This document shows, one piece after another, positions 1 to 7,165 of a stretch of DNA of 16,607 nucleotides. A program made the translations under genes and the position numbers. How positions within the stretch are numbered: the first letter of the stretch is position 1; each line of letters begins with the position of its first letter. Source of the DNA: Acidimicrobiia bacterium (GTDB taxonomy: Bacteria > Actinomycetota > Acidimicrobiia > Acidimicrobiales > Acidimicrobilacustridaceae). Location: contig VERC01000017.1 of assembly GCA_018882825.1 (NCBI GenBank), positions 1-16,607 on the forward strand, in the 5' to 3' direction. A model generated the notes under the pieces. The model worked only from the letters and a program-made list of their open reading frames with translations, made no database searches and was not told the DNA's origin.

Positions 1-366
1 CATCTGGATGGACCGGTCCACCTCCGTGCCCGCCACGCCCTCGTCGTCGAGCAGCCGTGGATCGACGTCGTCGTCGTCGCCGTCGATGGGGACGAAGACG
101 AACGAGTCGTCGCGACGACGCACGGCCGAGGGGCGAGTGACGTCGCCCGAGCGTCGGGCGTCGTAGGCCGCTCGACGAGCCGGATCGCCCAGCACGGCCC
201 ACGCCTCGTTGATCGACCGCATCTCGACCTCGGCTGCGGCACGTGCCGCCGGATCGGAGTGGGCATCAGGGTGATGGGTCCGGGCCAGCCGCAACCACGC
301 CTGACGCACCTCGGCGTCGGTGGCCTCGGGGCGCACCCCCAACCTGTCGTAGAGGCGATCCCCCAT
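1..366 (-). CDS. J-domain (DnaJ-like) protein, 3' part beyond window
   Basis: J-domain proteins stimulate the ATPase of Hsp70 (DnaK) and bring it client proteins. The 122 codons visible begin with a J domain over roughly residues 3-70: a first helix (LYDRLGV), helix II ending in RTHHPD with the diagnostic HPD at 32-34, and a third helix with INEAWAVLGDPARRAAYDA. After it comes a charged stretch with an Asp run around residues 95-102. No zinc-finger CxxCxGxG repeats are seen in this part, so it is not shown to be a classical DnaJ; it is more likely a specialised (type III) J protein whose C-terminal part lies outside the window. The ATG shares one base with the stop codon of the ygfZ-type gene upstream (TGATG), which implies translational coupling. 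The J domain is certain; the client or full architecture is unknown. Confidence 0.88.
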   Translation of the reverse strand, partial: MGDRLYDRLGVRPEATDAEVRQAWLRLARTHHPDAHSDPAARAAAEVEMRSINEAWAVLGDPARRAAYDARRSGDVTRPSAVRRRDDSFVFVPIDGDDDDVDPRLLDDEGVAGTEVDRSIQM

Positions 367-1292
367 CACCGCACCGTCCCGGGCTCCACCACGGTGGCGG
401 ACAGCGGACCGGGCGACGACTCGAGTTCGACCCGATCGCCGATCATCACCGCACGGGCCAGTGGGGCGAGGGCCAGCGTCGGCCGGTCGTCGGCCAGCCG
501 GGGCGCCACGCTCGTCACCTCTCCACGGCGCTCGCCGTCCACGGACACGGTGGCGCCGATCTCGACGACGCCCGGGTCGTCGACCCGCAGCAGTCGGACC
601 GGTCGGGGAACCTGCGCACCTCGGGAGTCGACCCGGGCCACCAGTTCCTGACCCGTGTAGCACCCCTTGGTGAAGCTGACCGACGCGTCGATCACCCACT
701 GCCCGGCCTCGGCCGGGATGGTGTCGGGTCCGAGTTCGGCGCCCAGACGGGGAACGCCGTGAGCGATGCGATGGCGTTCGAACGACGCCGCCGGCACCTC
801 CGGCATGTCGATCATCGACGTCTCACCCGGAGCCAGCAGCACGTCGATCCCCGCGTCACCGGGGACCACGACGGGCGACACCAGCGCGTGATCGGCGCCG
901 ACGCCGACGCGCACAGAGTTCGGATCCCATCGAACGGCCAGGGACGTCCACGTCACCGGATCGGCGATGGTGGCCTCGGTACGCAGGAGGAAGCGTCGGA
1001 GACGGGCCACCACCGCATCGCCGTGTCCGGCCTCGACCTCGAGCAGATGATGGTCGGCATCGAGGCGGTGCACGCGCACCCATGCGTCCACTTTGCCCGT
1101 GGGGGCCAGGAGGAACGACCACGCCGACGGACCGGCGATGGCCACCACCTCCTGCGACAACTGACCCTGCAGGAACACTCCCGAATCGGGGCCGTCGACG
1201 GCGACCACCTCTCGCCGGATCGTGGCGACGCCGCCGGTGCCGTCGAGGAGCTGACAGCCGGCGAGCACCTCGGCGGCATCGAACGGTTCCAT
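366..1292 (-). CDS. ygfZ: YgfZ/GcvT-domain folate-binding protein
   Basis: This 308-residue protein belongs to the YgfZ/CAF17 (GcvT-like) family, which uses tetrahydrofolate to help assemble or repair certain Fe-S enzymes in the cytoplasm. The family signature KGCYTGQE is present at residues 209-216, with its conserved cysteine C211. The GcvT-like N-terminal half (for example GVFLQGQLSQEV near 38-50, followed by LLAPTGKVDAW) and the C-terminal barrel-like part are complete, and the length fits the family. It lies 38 nt after trpE on the same strand and overlaps the J-domain gene by one base. A weak extended -10 (TGC GACACT, 7 nt before the ATG) could give extra transcription, but it departs from the TANNNT pattern seen elsewhere. 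The family call is firm; the target Fe-S proteins are not evident. Confidence 0.9.
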   Translation of the reverse strand: MEPFDAAEVLAGCQLLDGTGGVATIRREVVAVDGPDSGVFLQGQLSQEVVAIAGPSAWSFLLAPTGKVDAWVRVHRLDADHHLLEVEAGHGDAVVARLRRFLLRTEATIADPVTWTSLAVRWDPNSVRVGVGADHALVSPVVVPGDAGIDVLLAPGETSMIDMPEVPAASFERHRIAHGVPRLGAELGPDTIPAEAGQWVIDASVSFTKGCYTGQELVARVDSRGAQVPRPVRLLRVDDPGVVEIGATVSVDGERRGEVTSVAPRLADDRPTLALAPLARAVMIGDRVELESSPGPLSATVVEPGTVR

Positions 1293-1330
1293 GTCGGCAA
1301 GTGTCGCAGCCGGCGGGCCCTACACCACAC

Positions 1331-2878
1331 TCAACCAGCCGGGCGTCGACGCTGCGCCGTCATCCGGCGGGCCCCGGCCACGGCGGTGAGCAGTGCCCGG
1401 GCCTTGTTCCGACATTCGAGGTCCTCGTGCTCGGCCACGCTGTCGACCACGATCCCCGCCCCGGCCTGGACGTGGGCCCGGCCGTCCGGTCCCACCACGA
1501 GGGTCCGGATGGCGAGCGCGGTGTCGATCGTCCCCGAGAAGTCGATGTAGCCGACGACGCCGGCATAGGGACCCCGCTTGACCGGCTCCAGCGCATCGAT
1601 GATCTCCATGGCCCGCACCTTGGGTGCGCCCGACACGGTGCCGGCGGGAAGGGTGGCCCGCAGCACGTCGATCGGGGTGCGACCGGCCGCCAGGGTGCCC
1701 GACACCTGCGACGTGAGGTGCATCACGTGGCTGTAGCGCTCGAGCACCATCATCTCGTCGACCTGTTCGGTGCCGAACTCGACCACGCGACCGACGTCGT
1801 TGCGAGCGAGATCGATGAGCATCACGTGCTCGGCGATCTCCTTGGGGTGCTCGCGCAGTTCGGCACCGAGACGTCGATCCTCCTCCTCGGTGGCGCCTCG
1901 GCGTCGCGTGCCGGCGATCGGACGCGAGATCACGCGACCGTCGACCAGACGGACCATCGGTTCGGGCGACGAACCGGCCAGCGTCACCTCCGGTGTGCGC
2001 ACGAAGTACATGTACGGACTGGGGTTCACCTGACGGAGCACCCGGTAGAAGTCGAACGGATCGGCATCGAGGTCGAACGAGAAGCGCTGGGACAGGACGA
2101 CCTGGAAGATGTCGCCGTCGAGGATGTGCTCGCGGGCGACGTCGATGGCGGCGTTCCAACCCGCGTCCGACACCGAGCGTTCGACGACCGGGAGTTCCGG
2201 TTCCGGCATCGGCGGGTCCACCATCGGCTCGGCCAACGGACTGGCACCGTCGGCGGCCAGACGTTCGAGTCGCTCGATCGCCTCGTCGTAGAGACGATCG
2301 AGGGTCGCCCCGTCGGCGCCATCGGGCACCACGACGTTCTCGATGAGCGACACTCGCTGGCGGAAGTGATCGAAGGCGGCCATCTCCCCGATCACCGACA
2401 GGACGGCATCGGGATACCCGTTGGCGTCGGTGGGTGTGTCGGGGAGGTGCTCGACCTCACGCACGACGTCGTAGCCGAGGTAACCGACGACCCCGCCGTG
2501 GAAGGGAGGGAGATCAGGCAGCGTCGGTGAGCGGTAGGCCGACAGCAACCACTCGACGGCGGTCAGGATGCCCCGGTCGCGCGGCATGCCCGGCGCCAAC
2601 TCCCCGTCGACCTCGACGTGTCCGTCGCGCAGCACGAGGGTGGCGATCGGGTTGCGACCCACGAACGACCATCGGCTCCACCGCTCACCGTGCTCGACCG
2701 ACTCGAACAGGAACCCGGGCCGATCGTCACCGCACAGTCGGGCGAAGGCCGCGACGGGAGTGATGAGATCGGCGAGGAGCTCGCGCCAGACGGGAACGAC
2801 AGTGTGCTCGGCCGCCAGGGCGTGGAACTCGGAGCGAGCGGGTCGGACCGCCACCACCTCTCGCGCGTCCGGCGTCAC
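1331..2878 (-). CDS. trpE: Anthranilate synthase component I
   Basis: TrpE converts chorismate and ammonia (supplied by the TrpG glutamine amidotransferase, not in this window) to anthranilate, the first step of tryptophan synthesis. From the GTG at 2878 the protein has 515 residues, typical for TrpE. The chorismate-binding core is complete: PIAGTRRRG at 320-328, HVMLIDLARNDVGR at 351-364, AGTVSGAPK at 412-420, GYIDFSG and QAGAGIV near 471-477. The N-terminal block FLFESVEHGERWSRWSF (56-72) matches the LLES-type tryptophan-binding element, so feedback inhibition is likely and TrpE is favoured over PabB. The GTG at 2878 lies 7 nt after the hisI stop. The reading frame is open further upstream, but only inside hisI. 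Internal GTGs at residues 8-9 are alternatives. hisI-trpE linkage resembles mycobacteria. Confidence 0.93.
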   Translation of the reverse strand: MTPDAREVVAVRPARSEFHALAAEHTVVPVWRELLADLITPVAAFARLCGDDRPGFLFESVEHGERWSRWSFVGRNPIATLVLRDGHVEVDGELAPGMPRDRGILTAVEWLLSAYRSPTLPDLPPFHGGVVGYLGYDVVREVEHLPDTPTDANGYPDAVLSVIGEMAAFDHFRQRVSLIENVVVPDGADGATLDRLYDEAIERLERLAADGASPLAEPMVDPPMPEPELPVVERSVSDAGWNAAIDVAREHILDGDIFQVVLSQRFSFDLDADPFDFYRVLRQVNPSPYMYFVRTPEVTLAGSSPEPMVRLVDGRVISRPIAGTRRRGATEEEDRRLGAELREHPKEIAEHVMLIDLARNDVGRVVEFGTEQVDEMMVLERYSHVMHLTSQVSGTLAAGRTPIDVLRATLPAGTVSGAPKVRAMEIIDALEPVKRGPYAGVVGYIDFSGTIDTALAIRTLVVGPDGRAHVQAGAGIVVDSVAEHEDLECRNKARALLTAVAGARRMTAQRRRPAG

Positions 2879-2885
2879 GTGCGGG

Positions 2886-3257
2886 TCACGCCTCGCCGAA
2901 CGCGGTGAAGAAGCACGAGCGATTCCCGGTGTGGCACGCGCCACGCCCTTCCTGCTCGACCACGAACAGCAGCGTGTCGCCATCGCAGTCGAAGTAGGCC
3001 TCGCGGATGTACTGGCGGTCACCGGAGGTCTCCCCCTTGCACCAGTACTCCTGACGGGAACGACTCCAGAACCAGGTACGACCCGTCTCGAGGGTCCGTT
3101 GCAACGACTCGGCATTCATCCACGCCATCATCAGGACCTGCCCGGTCGACTGCTCCTGGACGATGGCCGGCACCAACCCGTCGGCCCCGAAGGTGACCGC
3201 CGCCAGCTGTTCGGAAGTGGCGACGATCGGCGTGCTCACGGGTTCGGCGGACGACAT
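2886..3257 (-). CDS. hisI: Phosphoribosyl-AMP cyclohydrolase
   Basis: HisI opens the adenine ring of phosphoribosyl-AMP in the third step of histidine synthesis. The 123 residues are a stand-alone cyclohydrolase domain without the HisE pyrophosphohydrolase fused in enterobacteria. Visible family motifs are [34 protein letters not shown], the metal-binding DCDGD and the C-terminal [14 protein letters not shown] block with the zinc cysteines. The ATG at 3257 stands 6 nt after a TAGCGT hexamer and has no Shine-Dalgarno, consistent with a leaderless mRNA. It is the first gene of the apparent hisI-trpE-ygfZ-J-domain operon and is separated from hisF by a GroES-like gene and a hydrolase on the opposite strand, so the histidine pathway is split into at least two transcripts here. 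Confidence 0.95.
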   Translation of the reverse strand: MSSAEPVSTPIVATSEQLAAVTFGADGLVPAIVQEQSTGQVLMMAWMNAESLQRTLETGRTWFWSRSRQEYWCKGETSGDRQYIREAYFDCDGDTLLFVVEQEGRGACHTGNRSCFFTAFGEA

Positions 3258-3263
3258 GCGATC

Positions 3264-3269
3264 ACGCTA
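3264..3269 (-). promoter_or_regulatory. Putative -10 box of hisI-trpE operon (TAGCGT)
   Basis: On the minus strand TAGCGT fits TANNNT and is followed by 6 nt and then the hisI ATG. This is the geometry expected when transcription starts at or next to the first base of the start codon. No convincing -35 is seen. Just upstream lies a short inverted repeat, CGGTG/CACCG (3271-3289), which could be an operator but is too short to rely on. Confidence 0.6.
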
Positions 3270-3294
3270 GCGGTGCCCTGCATGCACCGAGGAA

Positions 3295-3317
3295 CGACAT
3301 CGGCCCCGGCCGTGTCG
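3295..3317 (-). terminator. Candidate hairpin terminator after GroES-like gene
   Basis: Four nucleotides after the stop of the GroES-like gene, CGACA and TGTCG can pair, with a further short GC stem (GGC/GCC) inside across an internal loop. There is no T-run. Weak hairpins without a T-run are commonly proposed as terminators in high-GC actinobacteria, but this one is modest and could be chance in such GC-rich DNA. Confidence 0.28.
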
Positions 3318-3321
3318 GCAC

Positions 3322-3684
3322 TCAGAGGTAGAGACCGGTGCTGCCCTCGGCCAGTCGCTCGGCGGCCACCGCGTGCACATCCCGTTCGCGCAGGATGACG
3401 TAGTCCTGCCCCTGGACCTCGACCTCGTAGCGGTCCTCCGGGTTGAACAGCACCTGGTCTCCCGGCTCCATGACCCGGACGTTGGGGCCCACGGCGACGA
3501 CCTCAGCCCACACCAGGCGCTTGCCCATCTGGGCGGTGGCGGGGATCAGGATCCCCCCGGTTGATCGCCGCTCACCCTCGCCTCCGCCGAGACCGACCAG
3601 CACCCTGTCGTTGAGCATCTTGATGGGAAGACGTTCGCCATCGACCGAACTGTGGGTGGTGAGGGAAGCAGGTGAAACCGGCAC
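3322..3684 (-). CDS. GroES-like co-chaperonin (Cpn10 family)
   Basis: Members of the Cpn10/GroES family form the lid of the GroEL folding chamber. The core LPIKMLNDRVLV, the mobile-loop-like GEGERRSTGGILIPATA, then VVAVGP and the later PGDQVLF and DYVILRERDVHAV are clear. It resembles the extended actinobacterial GroES paralogue as I recall it, with LPI(R/K)ML before DRVLV and the C-terminal STGLYL, rather than the main GroES. No groEL is adjacent. The GTG at 3684 gives 120 residues and keeps the conserved LPIKML segment; an internal ATG at 3618 would give 98 residues and cut it off. The GTG lies 6 nt after a TACCGT hexamer. The reading frame runs on upstream only as an antisense shadow of the hydrolase. 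The family is sure; partner and role are open. Confidence 0.88.
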   Translation of the reverse strand: MPVSPASLTTHSSVDGERLPIKMLNDRVLVGLGGGEGERRSTGGILIPATAQMGKRLVWAEVVAVGPNVRVMEPGDQVLFNPEDRYEVEVQGQDYVILRERDVHAVAAERLAEGSTGLYL

Positions 3685-3690
3685 GCCCCG

Positions 3691-3700
3691 ACGGTACCGT
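3691..3700. promoter_or_regulatory. Palindromic divergent -10 (ACGGTACCGT)
   Basis: The 21 bp between the divergent starts at 3684 (GTG, minus) and 3706 (ATG, plus) contain the perfect palindrome ACGGTACCGT. Read on either strand it gives TACCGT, which fits TANNNT. The hexamer ends 5 nt before the plus-strand ATG and 6 nt before the minus-strand GTG, so one element could serve two leaderless transcripts. On the plus strand GTGAAA stands 17 bp upstream as a 4-of-6 match to a -35 box. If both promoters use this site, polymerase can occupy only one direction at a time. Confidence 0.55.
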
Positions 3701-3705
3701 GTGGA

Positions 3706-4353
3706 ATGGTCAACGACGATCCGGCCATCAGGAAGTTGTCCCTGCCGGTCGTCGATGGCCCCGTGCTCGAGGCCGAGGCGAACCTTCCGGCGGGGGCACG
3801 CGCTGCGGTGCTCCTGTGTCACCCGCACCCGCAGCACGGCGGATCCATGCGGTCGATCGTGACGAGCGAGTTGTTCCGCATCCTGCCCACGTCGCGGATC
3901 GCGGTCCTGCGGTTCAACTTCCGCGGCGTGGAGGGATCGACCGGACTGCATGACGAAGGTCGCGGCGAACGGCTCGACATCGAGGCGGCGATCGACGCGA
4001 TCGACGAACTCGTGCCCGATCTGCCGCTGTTCGTGTCGGGCTGGTCGTTCGGCGGCGACACCTCGATGACGGTTCTCGACCCGCGAATCCGCGCCTGGGT
4101 GCCCTGTGCCCCGCCGCTGCGCGTCGTGCCACGGGAGGAGATCTCGGCCGCGGCCGGCGCCGATCCCCGGCCGAAGGTGCTCATCGTCGGGGAGCATGAC
4201 CAGTTCCTCCCGCCGAACGCGGCGCGCAATGCCACCGCGGCATGGACGTCGACGCACGTCGTCGCCGTGCCCGGCGCCGATCACTTCTTTGTGGGTCGCA
4301 CCGATCGGGTCGCCGAGATCGTGACCGCGGCGGTGTTGCGCTCGGTCACCTGA
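3706..4353 (+). CDS. Alpha/beta-fold hydrolase (COG2945-like)
   Basis: This 215-residue protein has the layout of the small alpha/beta hydrolases of the COG2945 type. It shows the early HPHPQHGG (39-46) and [12 protein letters not shown] (69-80), then the nucleophile elbow GWSFGG with Ser114, an acidic residue in GEHDQFLPP (Asp165) and a histidine in GADHFFVG (His193), giving a complete catalytic triad. There is no signal peptide, so it is probably cytoplasmic. The substrate cannot be read from the sequence; esterase or acyl hydrolase activity is the usual guess. It is divergent from the GroES-like gene and convergent with hisF, so it interrupts an otherwise minus-strand his cluster. The ATG is 5 nt after a TACCGT hexamer and has no Shine-Dalgarno. 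Confidence 0.88.
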   Translation: MVNDDPAIRKLSLPVVDGPVLEAEANLPAGARAAVLLCHPHPQHGGSMRSIVTSELFRILPTSRIAVLRFNFRGVEGSTGLHDEGRGERLDIEAAIDAIDELVPDLPLFVSGWSFGGDTSMTVLDPRIRAWVPCAPPLRVVPREEISAAAGADPRPKVLIVGEHDQFLPPNAARNATAAWTSTHVVAVPGADHFFVGRTDRVAEIVTAAVLRSVT

Positions 4354-4375
4354 GACTCGGTCGACTGAGGCTCAG
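4350..4375. terminator. Candidate bidirectional terminator between hydrolase and hisF
   Basis: The two genes converge with their stop codons only 18 bp apart. The sequence 4350-4375 is a near-perfect 26-bp inverted repeat centred on GTCGAC. The outer arms are CTGAG/CTCAG and the inner arms CTC/GAG and GTC/GAC, with one mismatch and one position that can form a G-U pair. It includes both stop codons. There is no T-run on either side. Position and symmetry suggest one hairpin that ends transcripts from both directions. Confidence 0.5.
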
Positions 4376-5145
4376 GGGCGAACGGCGACACCGGCGGCGG
4401 CCATGTGTCGTTTGGCATCGGCGATGGCATGGTCGTCGAAGTGGAAGATGGAGGCGGCAAGCACTGCGTCGGCCCCTCCGCGCACCACGCCGTCGACGAG
4501 ATGCTCGAGCGTGCCCACGCCCCCTGATGCGATGACCGGGATCCCCACCGAGGCCGACACCGCGGCGGTGAGTTCGAGATCGAAGCCGTCCCGGGTGCCG
4601 TCCCGATCCATCGAGGTGAGCAGGATCTCACCAGCGCCCAGCTCCTCGGCCCGGCGCGCCCACGCCACGGCATCGATGCCCGTGGGTGATCGTCCACCGG
4701 CGACGAACACCTCCCATCCCTCGGTGGGTCCACCGTCGGCGGCCCGACGACGGGCATCGATCGCGCAGACGACGCACTGCCGACCGAACACCGCGGCGAT
4801 CTCGCTGATCAACTCCGGCCGGGCCACCGCTGCGCTGTTGACCGAGACCTTGTCGGCCCCGGCCCGCAGCATCGTGCGGGCATCGTCGACGGTGCGTATC
4901 CCGCCACCGATGGTGAACGGGATGAAGACCTGCTCCGCCGTCCGTCGGACCACGTCCACCATCGTGTCCCGACCGTCGGAGGTGGCGGTGATGTCGAGGA
5001 ACACCAACTCGTCGGCGCCGTCGGCGTCGTAGCGGGCGGCCAGTTCCACCGGGTCGCCGGCGTCGCGCAGACCGACGAAGTTGACGCCCTTCACCACCCG
5101 ACCATCGGTGACGTCCAGACAGGGGATGACCCGAGCGGTGCGCAT
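4372..5145 (-). CDS. hisF: Imidazole glycerol phosphate synthase cyclase subunit
   Basis: HisF takes ammonia from HisH through its barrel and converts PRFAR to imidazole glycerol phosphate and AICAR. The 257-residue TIM barrel is complete: [19 protein letters not shown] at the start with catalytic Asp11, CAIDAR with catalytic Asp130, phosphate-binding FTIGGGI (77-83) and VIASGGVG (204-211). Asp11 and Asp130 have the same numbers as in the well-studied enzymes. I chose the ATG at 5145, 2 nt after the methyltransferase stop; a GTG at 5151 that overlaps that stop (GTGA) would add two residues. It is the last gene of the his run and is probably transcribed both from hisD and from the promoter before the methyltransferase. 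Confidence 0.96.
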   Translation of the reverse strand: MRTARVIPCLDVTDGRVVKGVNFVGLRDAGDPVELAARYDADGADELVFLDITATSDGRDTMVDVVRRTAEQVFIPFTIGGGIRTVDDARTMLRAGADKVSVNSAAVARPELISEIAAVFGRQCVVCAIDARRRAADGGPTEGWEVFVAGGRSPTGIDAVAWARRAEELGAGEILLTSMDRDGTRDGFDLELTAAVSASVGIPVIASGGVGTLEHLVDGVVRGGADAVLAASIFHFDDHAIADAKRHMAAAGVAVRP

Positions 5146-5147
5146 CG

Positions 5148-5768
5148 TCACGCCACCCGTCGGGCGCGCACGAGGGTGTCGATCGCCGTGCGATCGCCCT
5201 CCGCTGTGACCACCGGTCGTTCGATGCGGCCCGCCCGCTCGACCACGAGTTCGACACCGAGGGTGAGTTCGGCGGCCACGAGGTCGTCCACCACGCCCTC
5301 GGCGGTGGTGAGCACCTCGGGATCGGACGGACCGCCATACCCCTCGGCCAGGTTGGCCAGGTCGTGGGCGACGAGGAGGAAGGTGCCGTCGACGTCGAGT
5401 GCGGCCACCGCCGCGCCCACCGCGGCCCGACGGGCCGCGGCCGGCAGCTGCAGGTAGAAGACGAGCACGAGATCGAATGGCGTCGGCGACGTCCACGTCG
5501 TCACATCGGCCTCGATCCACTGCCCCGACACCCCGCGCTCGTCCGCCAACCGAGCGGCCTTGGCCAGACCGACCGAGGAGAAGTCGACCCCGGTCACCGT
5601 CCACCCGCGCGTGGCCAACCACACCGCGTTGCGTCCCTCCCCGCAGGCGACGTCGAGGGCCCGGCCGGGCGCCAGCGCCTCGACCTCGGGCGGCAGGAAC
5701 CGGTTCGGCTCGCCGGTCCACACCAATTCGGTGGTGTCGTACCGGGCGTTCCAGTCGGAGGCGTCCAC
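5148..5768 (-). CDS. Class I SAM-dependent methyltransferase in his operon
   Basis: A 206-residue Rossmann-fold methyltransferase. Motif I is [11 protein letters not shown] (37-47), followed by the ribose-binding acidic residue in VTGVDFS (Asp62) and EADVT (Asp88). The opening [20 protein letters not shown] and overall form resemble TehB/TPMT-like methyltransferases acting on small molecules, but the substrate is unknown. The GTG at 5768 was chosen because TACACT lies 6 nt before it and because upstream extension only overlaps hisA. It sits between hisA and hisF, 41 nt after hisA and 2 nt before hisF. In mycobacteria this slot holds the inositol-monophosphatase-like impA. No histidine-pathway step needs a methyl transfer, so its role is either separate or novel (histidine betaine-type chemistry is one speculative option). 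Confidence 0.87.
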   Translation of the reverse strand: MDASDWNARYDTTELVWTGEPNRFLPPEVEALAPGRALDVACGEGRNAVWLATRGWTVTGVDFSSVGLAKAARLADERGVSGQWIEADVTTWTSPTPFDLVLVFYLQLPAAARRAAVGAAVAALDVDGTFLLVAHDLANLAEGYGGPSDPEVLTTAEGVVDDLVAAELTLGVELVVERAGRIERPVVTAEGDRTAIDTLVRARRVA

Positions 5769-5774
5769 GAATCG

Positions 5775-5780
5775 AGTGTA
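5775..5780 (-). promoter_or_regulatory. Putative internal -10 box (TACACT) before methyltransferase-hisF
   Basis: On the minus strand TACACT fits TANNNT, lies 6 nt before the GTG at 5768 and falls inside the 41-nt gap after hisA, the largest gap inside the his run. It would give a leaderless methyltransferase-hisF transcript independent of hisD. No clear -35 is seen. Confidence 0.5.
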
Positions 5781-5809
5781 CGAGTGACCGTGAGCGTCGG
5801 GAATCGACG

Positions 5810-6538
5810 TCAGCCGGCGACGACCGACAGTGCCTCGTCGAGGGTGAAGGCACCCTCGTAGAGGGCACGACCCACGATCACCCCATCGAGGGAACGGTGC
5901 GCCGAACGCAACGCGCACAGGGCCCGCAGGTCGTCGAGCGAACCGACGCCACCGCTGGCGATCACCGGCAGCGTGGTCACCGACAGGACTTCGGCCAGGC
6001 CGGTGAGATCGGGGCCCTCGAGCGTGCCGTCCCGGCCGATCTCGGTGACCACGAGTGCCTCGACGCCGGCGTCGGCGAACTGGGCGGCGACGTCGAGGAG
6101 GTCGCGACCCGACCCCTCCTCCCAGCCGCGCACCGCCACCTCTCGGCCCCGTGCGTCGAGGCCGACGACGACGCGGTGCCGCGCCGCCAACGAGCGGACG
6201 AACTCGGGACGTTCGAGCGCGGCGGTGCCGATCACGACCCGCGCCACCCCGACGGCGAACAGCGCCTCGGCCGCCGCCTCGTCGCGCACCCCGCCACCGG
6301 TCTGGATGGGGACGTCGACGGCAGCGGCGATGGCTGCGATCACCTCCCGGTTACGCGGCGTGCCACTGCGCGCCGCATCGAGATCGACGACGTGGATCCA
6401 GCGCGCGCCGGCGGCCGCGAACGCCCGAGCCTGGGCCACCGGATCGTCGCTGTACACGGTGCCGCGGTCGTAGTCACCCTGGTAGAGACGCACGGCGCGA
6501 CCGTCGAGCAGGTCGATGGCCGGGAAGAGATCGAACAC
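5810..6538 (-). CDS. hisA: ProFAR isomerase HisA (possibly bifunctional PriA)
   Basis: HisA carries out the Amadori rearrangement of ProFAR to PRFAR. The 242 residues form a TIM barrel related to His[14 protein letters not shown] with the general base Asp9, [23 protein letters not shown] with Asp128, TEIGRDGTL and [10 protein letters not shown]. The GTG at 6538 directly follows the hisH stop (TGAGTG). In many actinobacteria this gene is priA, which also does the TrpF step of tryptophan synthesis. Arg137-Gly-Trp139 aligns with the Arg143/Trp145 pair of mycobacterial PriA, but an arginine there also occurs in plain HisA, so the sequence alone does not decide. Whether trpF exists elsewhere in the genome would settle it. 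Confidence 0.94.
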   Translation of the reverse strand: MFDLFPAIDLLDGRAVRLYQGDYDRGTVYSDDPVAQARAFAAAGARWIHVVDLDAARSGTPRNREVIAAIAAAVDVPIQTGGGVRDEAAAEALFAVGVARVVIGTAALERPEFVRSLAARHRVVVGLDARGREVAVRGWEEGSGRDLLDVAAQFADAGVEALVVTEIGRDGTLEGPDLTGLAEVLSVTTLPVIASGGVGSLDDLRALCALRSAHRSLDGVIVGRALYEGAFTLDEALSVVAG

Positions 6539-7165
6539 TCACACCCTCCCGGCGCGTGCCGTCTCGACGAATCCCCGCAACAGTTCGAGACCCGTCGTCC
6601 CCGACTTCTCGGGATGGAACTGCGTCGCCCACAACGGGCCCCGCTCGACCGCGGCGGCGACCGGACCGCCGTAGTCGCAGGTCGCCACCACATCGGGGGC
6701 GTCGGCCGGTGCGGCATAGGAATGCACGAAGTACATCCACACCGGATCGGGCACGGAGGCGAACAGTCGACTCGGTCGACGGACGTCGACGACGTTCCAC
6801 TGCATCTGCGGCCGCTTCACTCCCTCCGGCAATCGCCGCAACGTGCCCGACAGCACGCCCAGGCCGCGCACGCCGGGTGACTCGTCCGAACCGTCGAACA
6901 ACATCTGCATCCCCACGCACACCCCGAGGAACGGCCGGCCGTCGGTGGCGGCGCGCACAGCCACCTCGTCGAGACCGGAGGCATGCAGCGCCTCCATGCA
7001 CGCGCCGAAGGCACCCACACCGGGCAGGACGACGGCGTCGGCGACCTCGACCGCATCGGGGGCATCGGTGAGGAAGGCATCGGCGCCGACGCGTTCGAGG
7101 GCCTTCTGCGCCGAACGGAGGTTGCCGATCCCGTAATCGAGCACCGCGATGGCGGGTCGGGTCAC
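6539..7165 (-). CDS. hisH: Imidazole glycerol phosphate synthase glutaminase subunit
   Basis: HisH hydrolyses glutamine and passes ammonia to HisF. The 208-residue class I glutamine amidotransferase has LDYGIGNLRS near the start, the oxyanion strand LPGVGAFG (48-54) and a complete catalytic triad: Cys83 in GVCVGMQ, and His184 and Glu186 in QFHPEKSG. QMQWNVV (120-126) is also typical of HisH. The GTG at 7165 overlaps the hisB stop by 4 nt (GTGA), and the stop abuts the hisA GTG, so translation of hisB, hisH and hisA is probably coupled. Confidence 0.96.
   Translation of the reverse strand: MTRPAIAVLDYGIGNLRSAQKALERVGADAFLTDAPDAVEVADAVVLPGVGAFGACMEALHASGLDEVAVRAATDGRPFLGVCVGMQMLFDGSDESPGVRGLGVLSGTLRRLPEGVKRPQMQWNVVDVRRPSRLFASVPDPVWMYFVHSYAAPADAPDVVATCDYGGPVAAAVERGPLWATQFHPEKSGTTGLELLRGFVETARAGRV

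Noticed and set aside
243..2530. Long plus-strand frames opposite ygfZ and trpE
   Set aside because: They lack any recognisable motif and mirror real minus-strand genes; this is typical of GC-rich codon bias.
2879..3115. Upstream start for trpE at 3115
   Set aside because: The added 79 residues come from within hisI in another frame and lack TrpE similarity; the GTG at 2878 gives the usual length.
3271..3289. Operator hairpin CGGTG/CACCG with TGCATGCA before hisI
   Set aside because: A 5-bp stem and an 8-bp palindrome are too short to separate from chance in this composition.
3685..4284. 320-codon version of the GroES-like gene
   Set aside because: The N-terminal 200 residues are antisense to the hydrolase and have no Cpn10 similarity.
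5769..5918. Longer methyltransferase start at 5918
   Set aside because: It would overlap the end of hisA and skip the TACACT-N6-GTG arrangement; the extra residues are not family-like.
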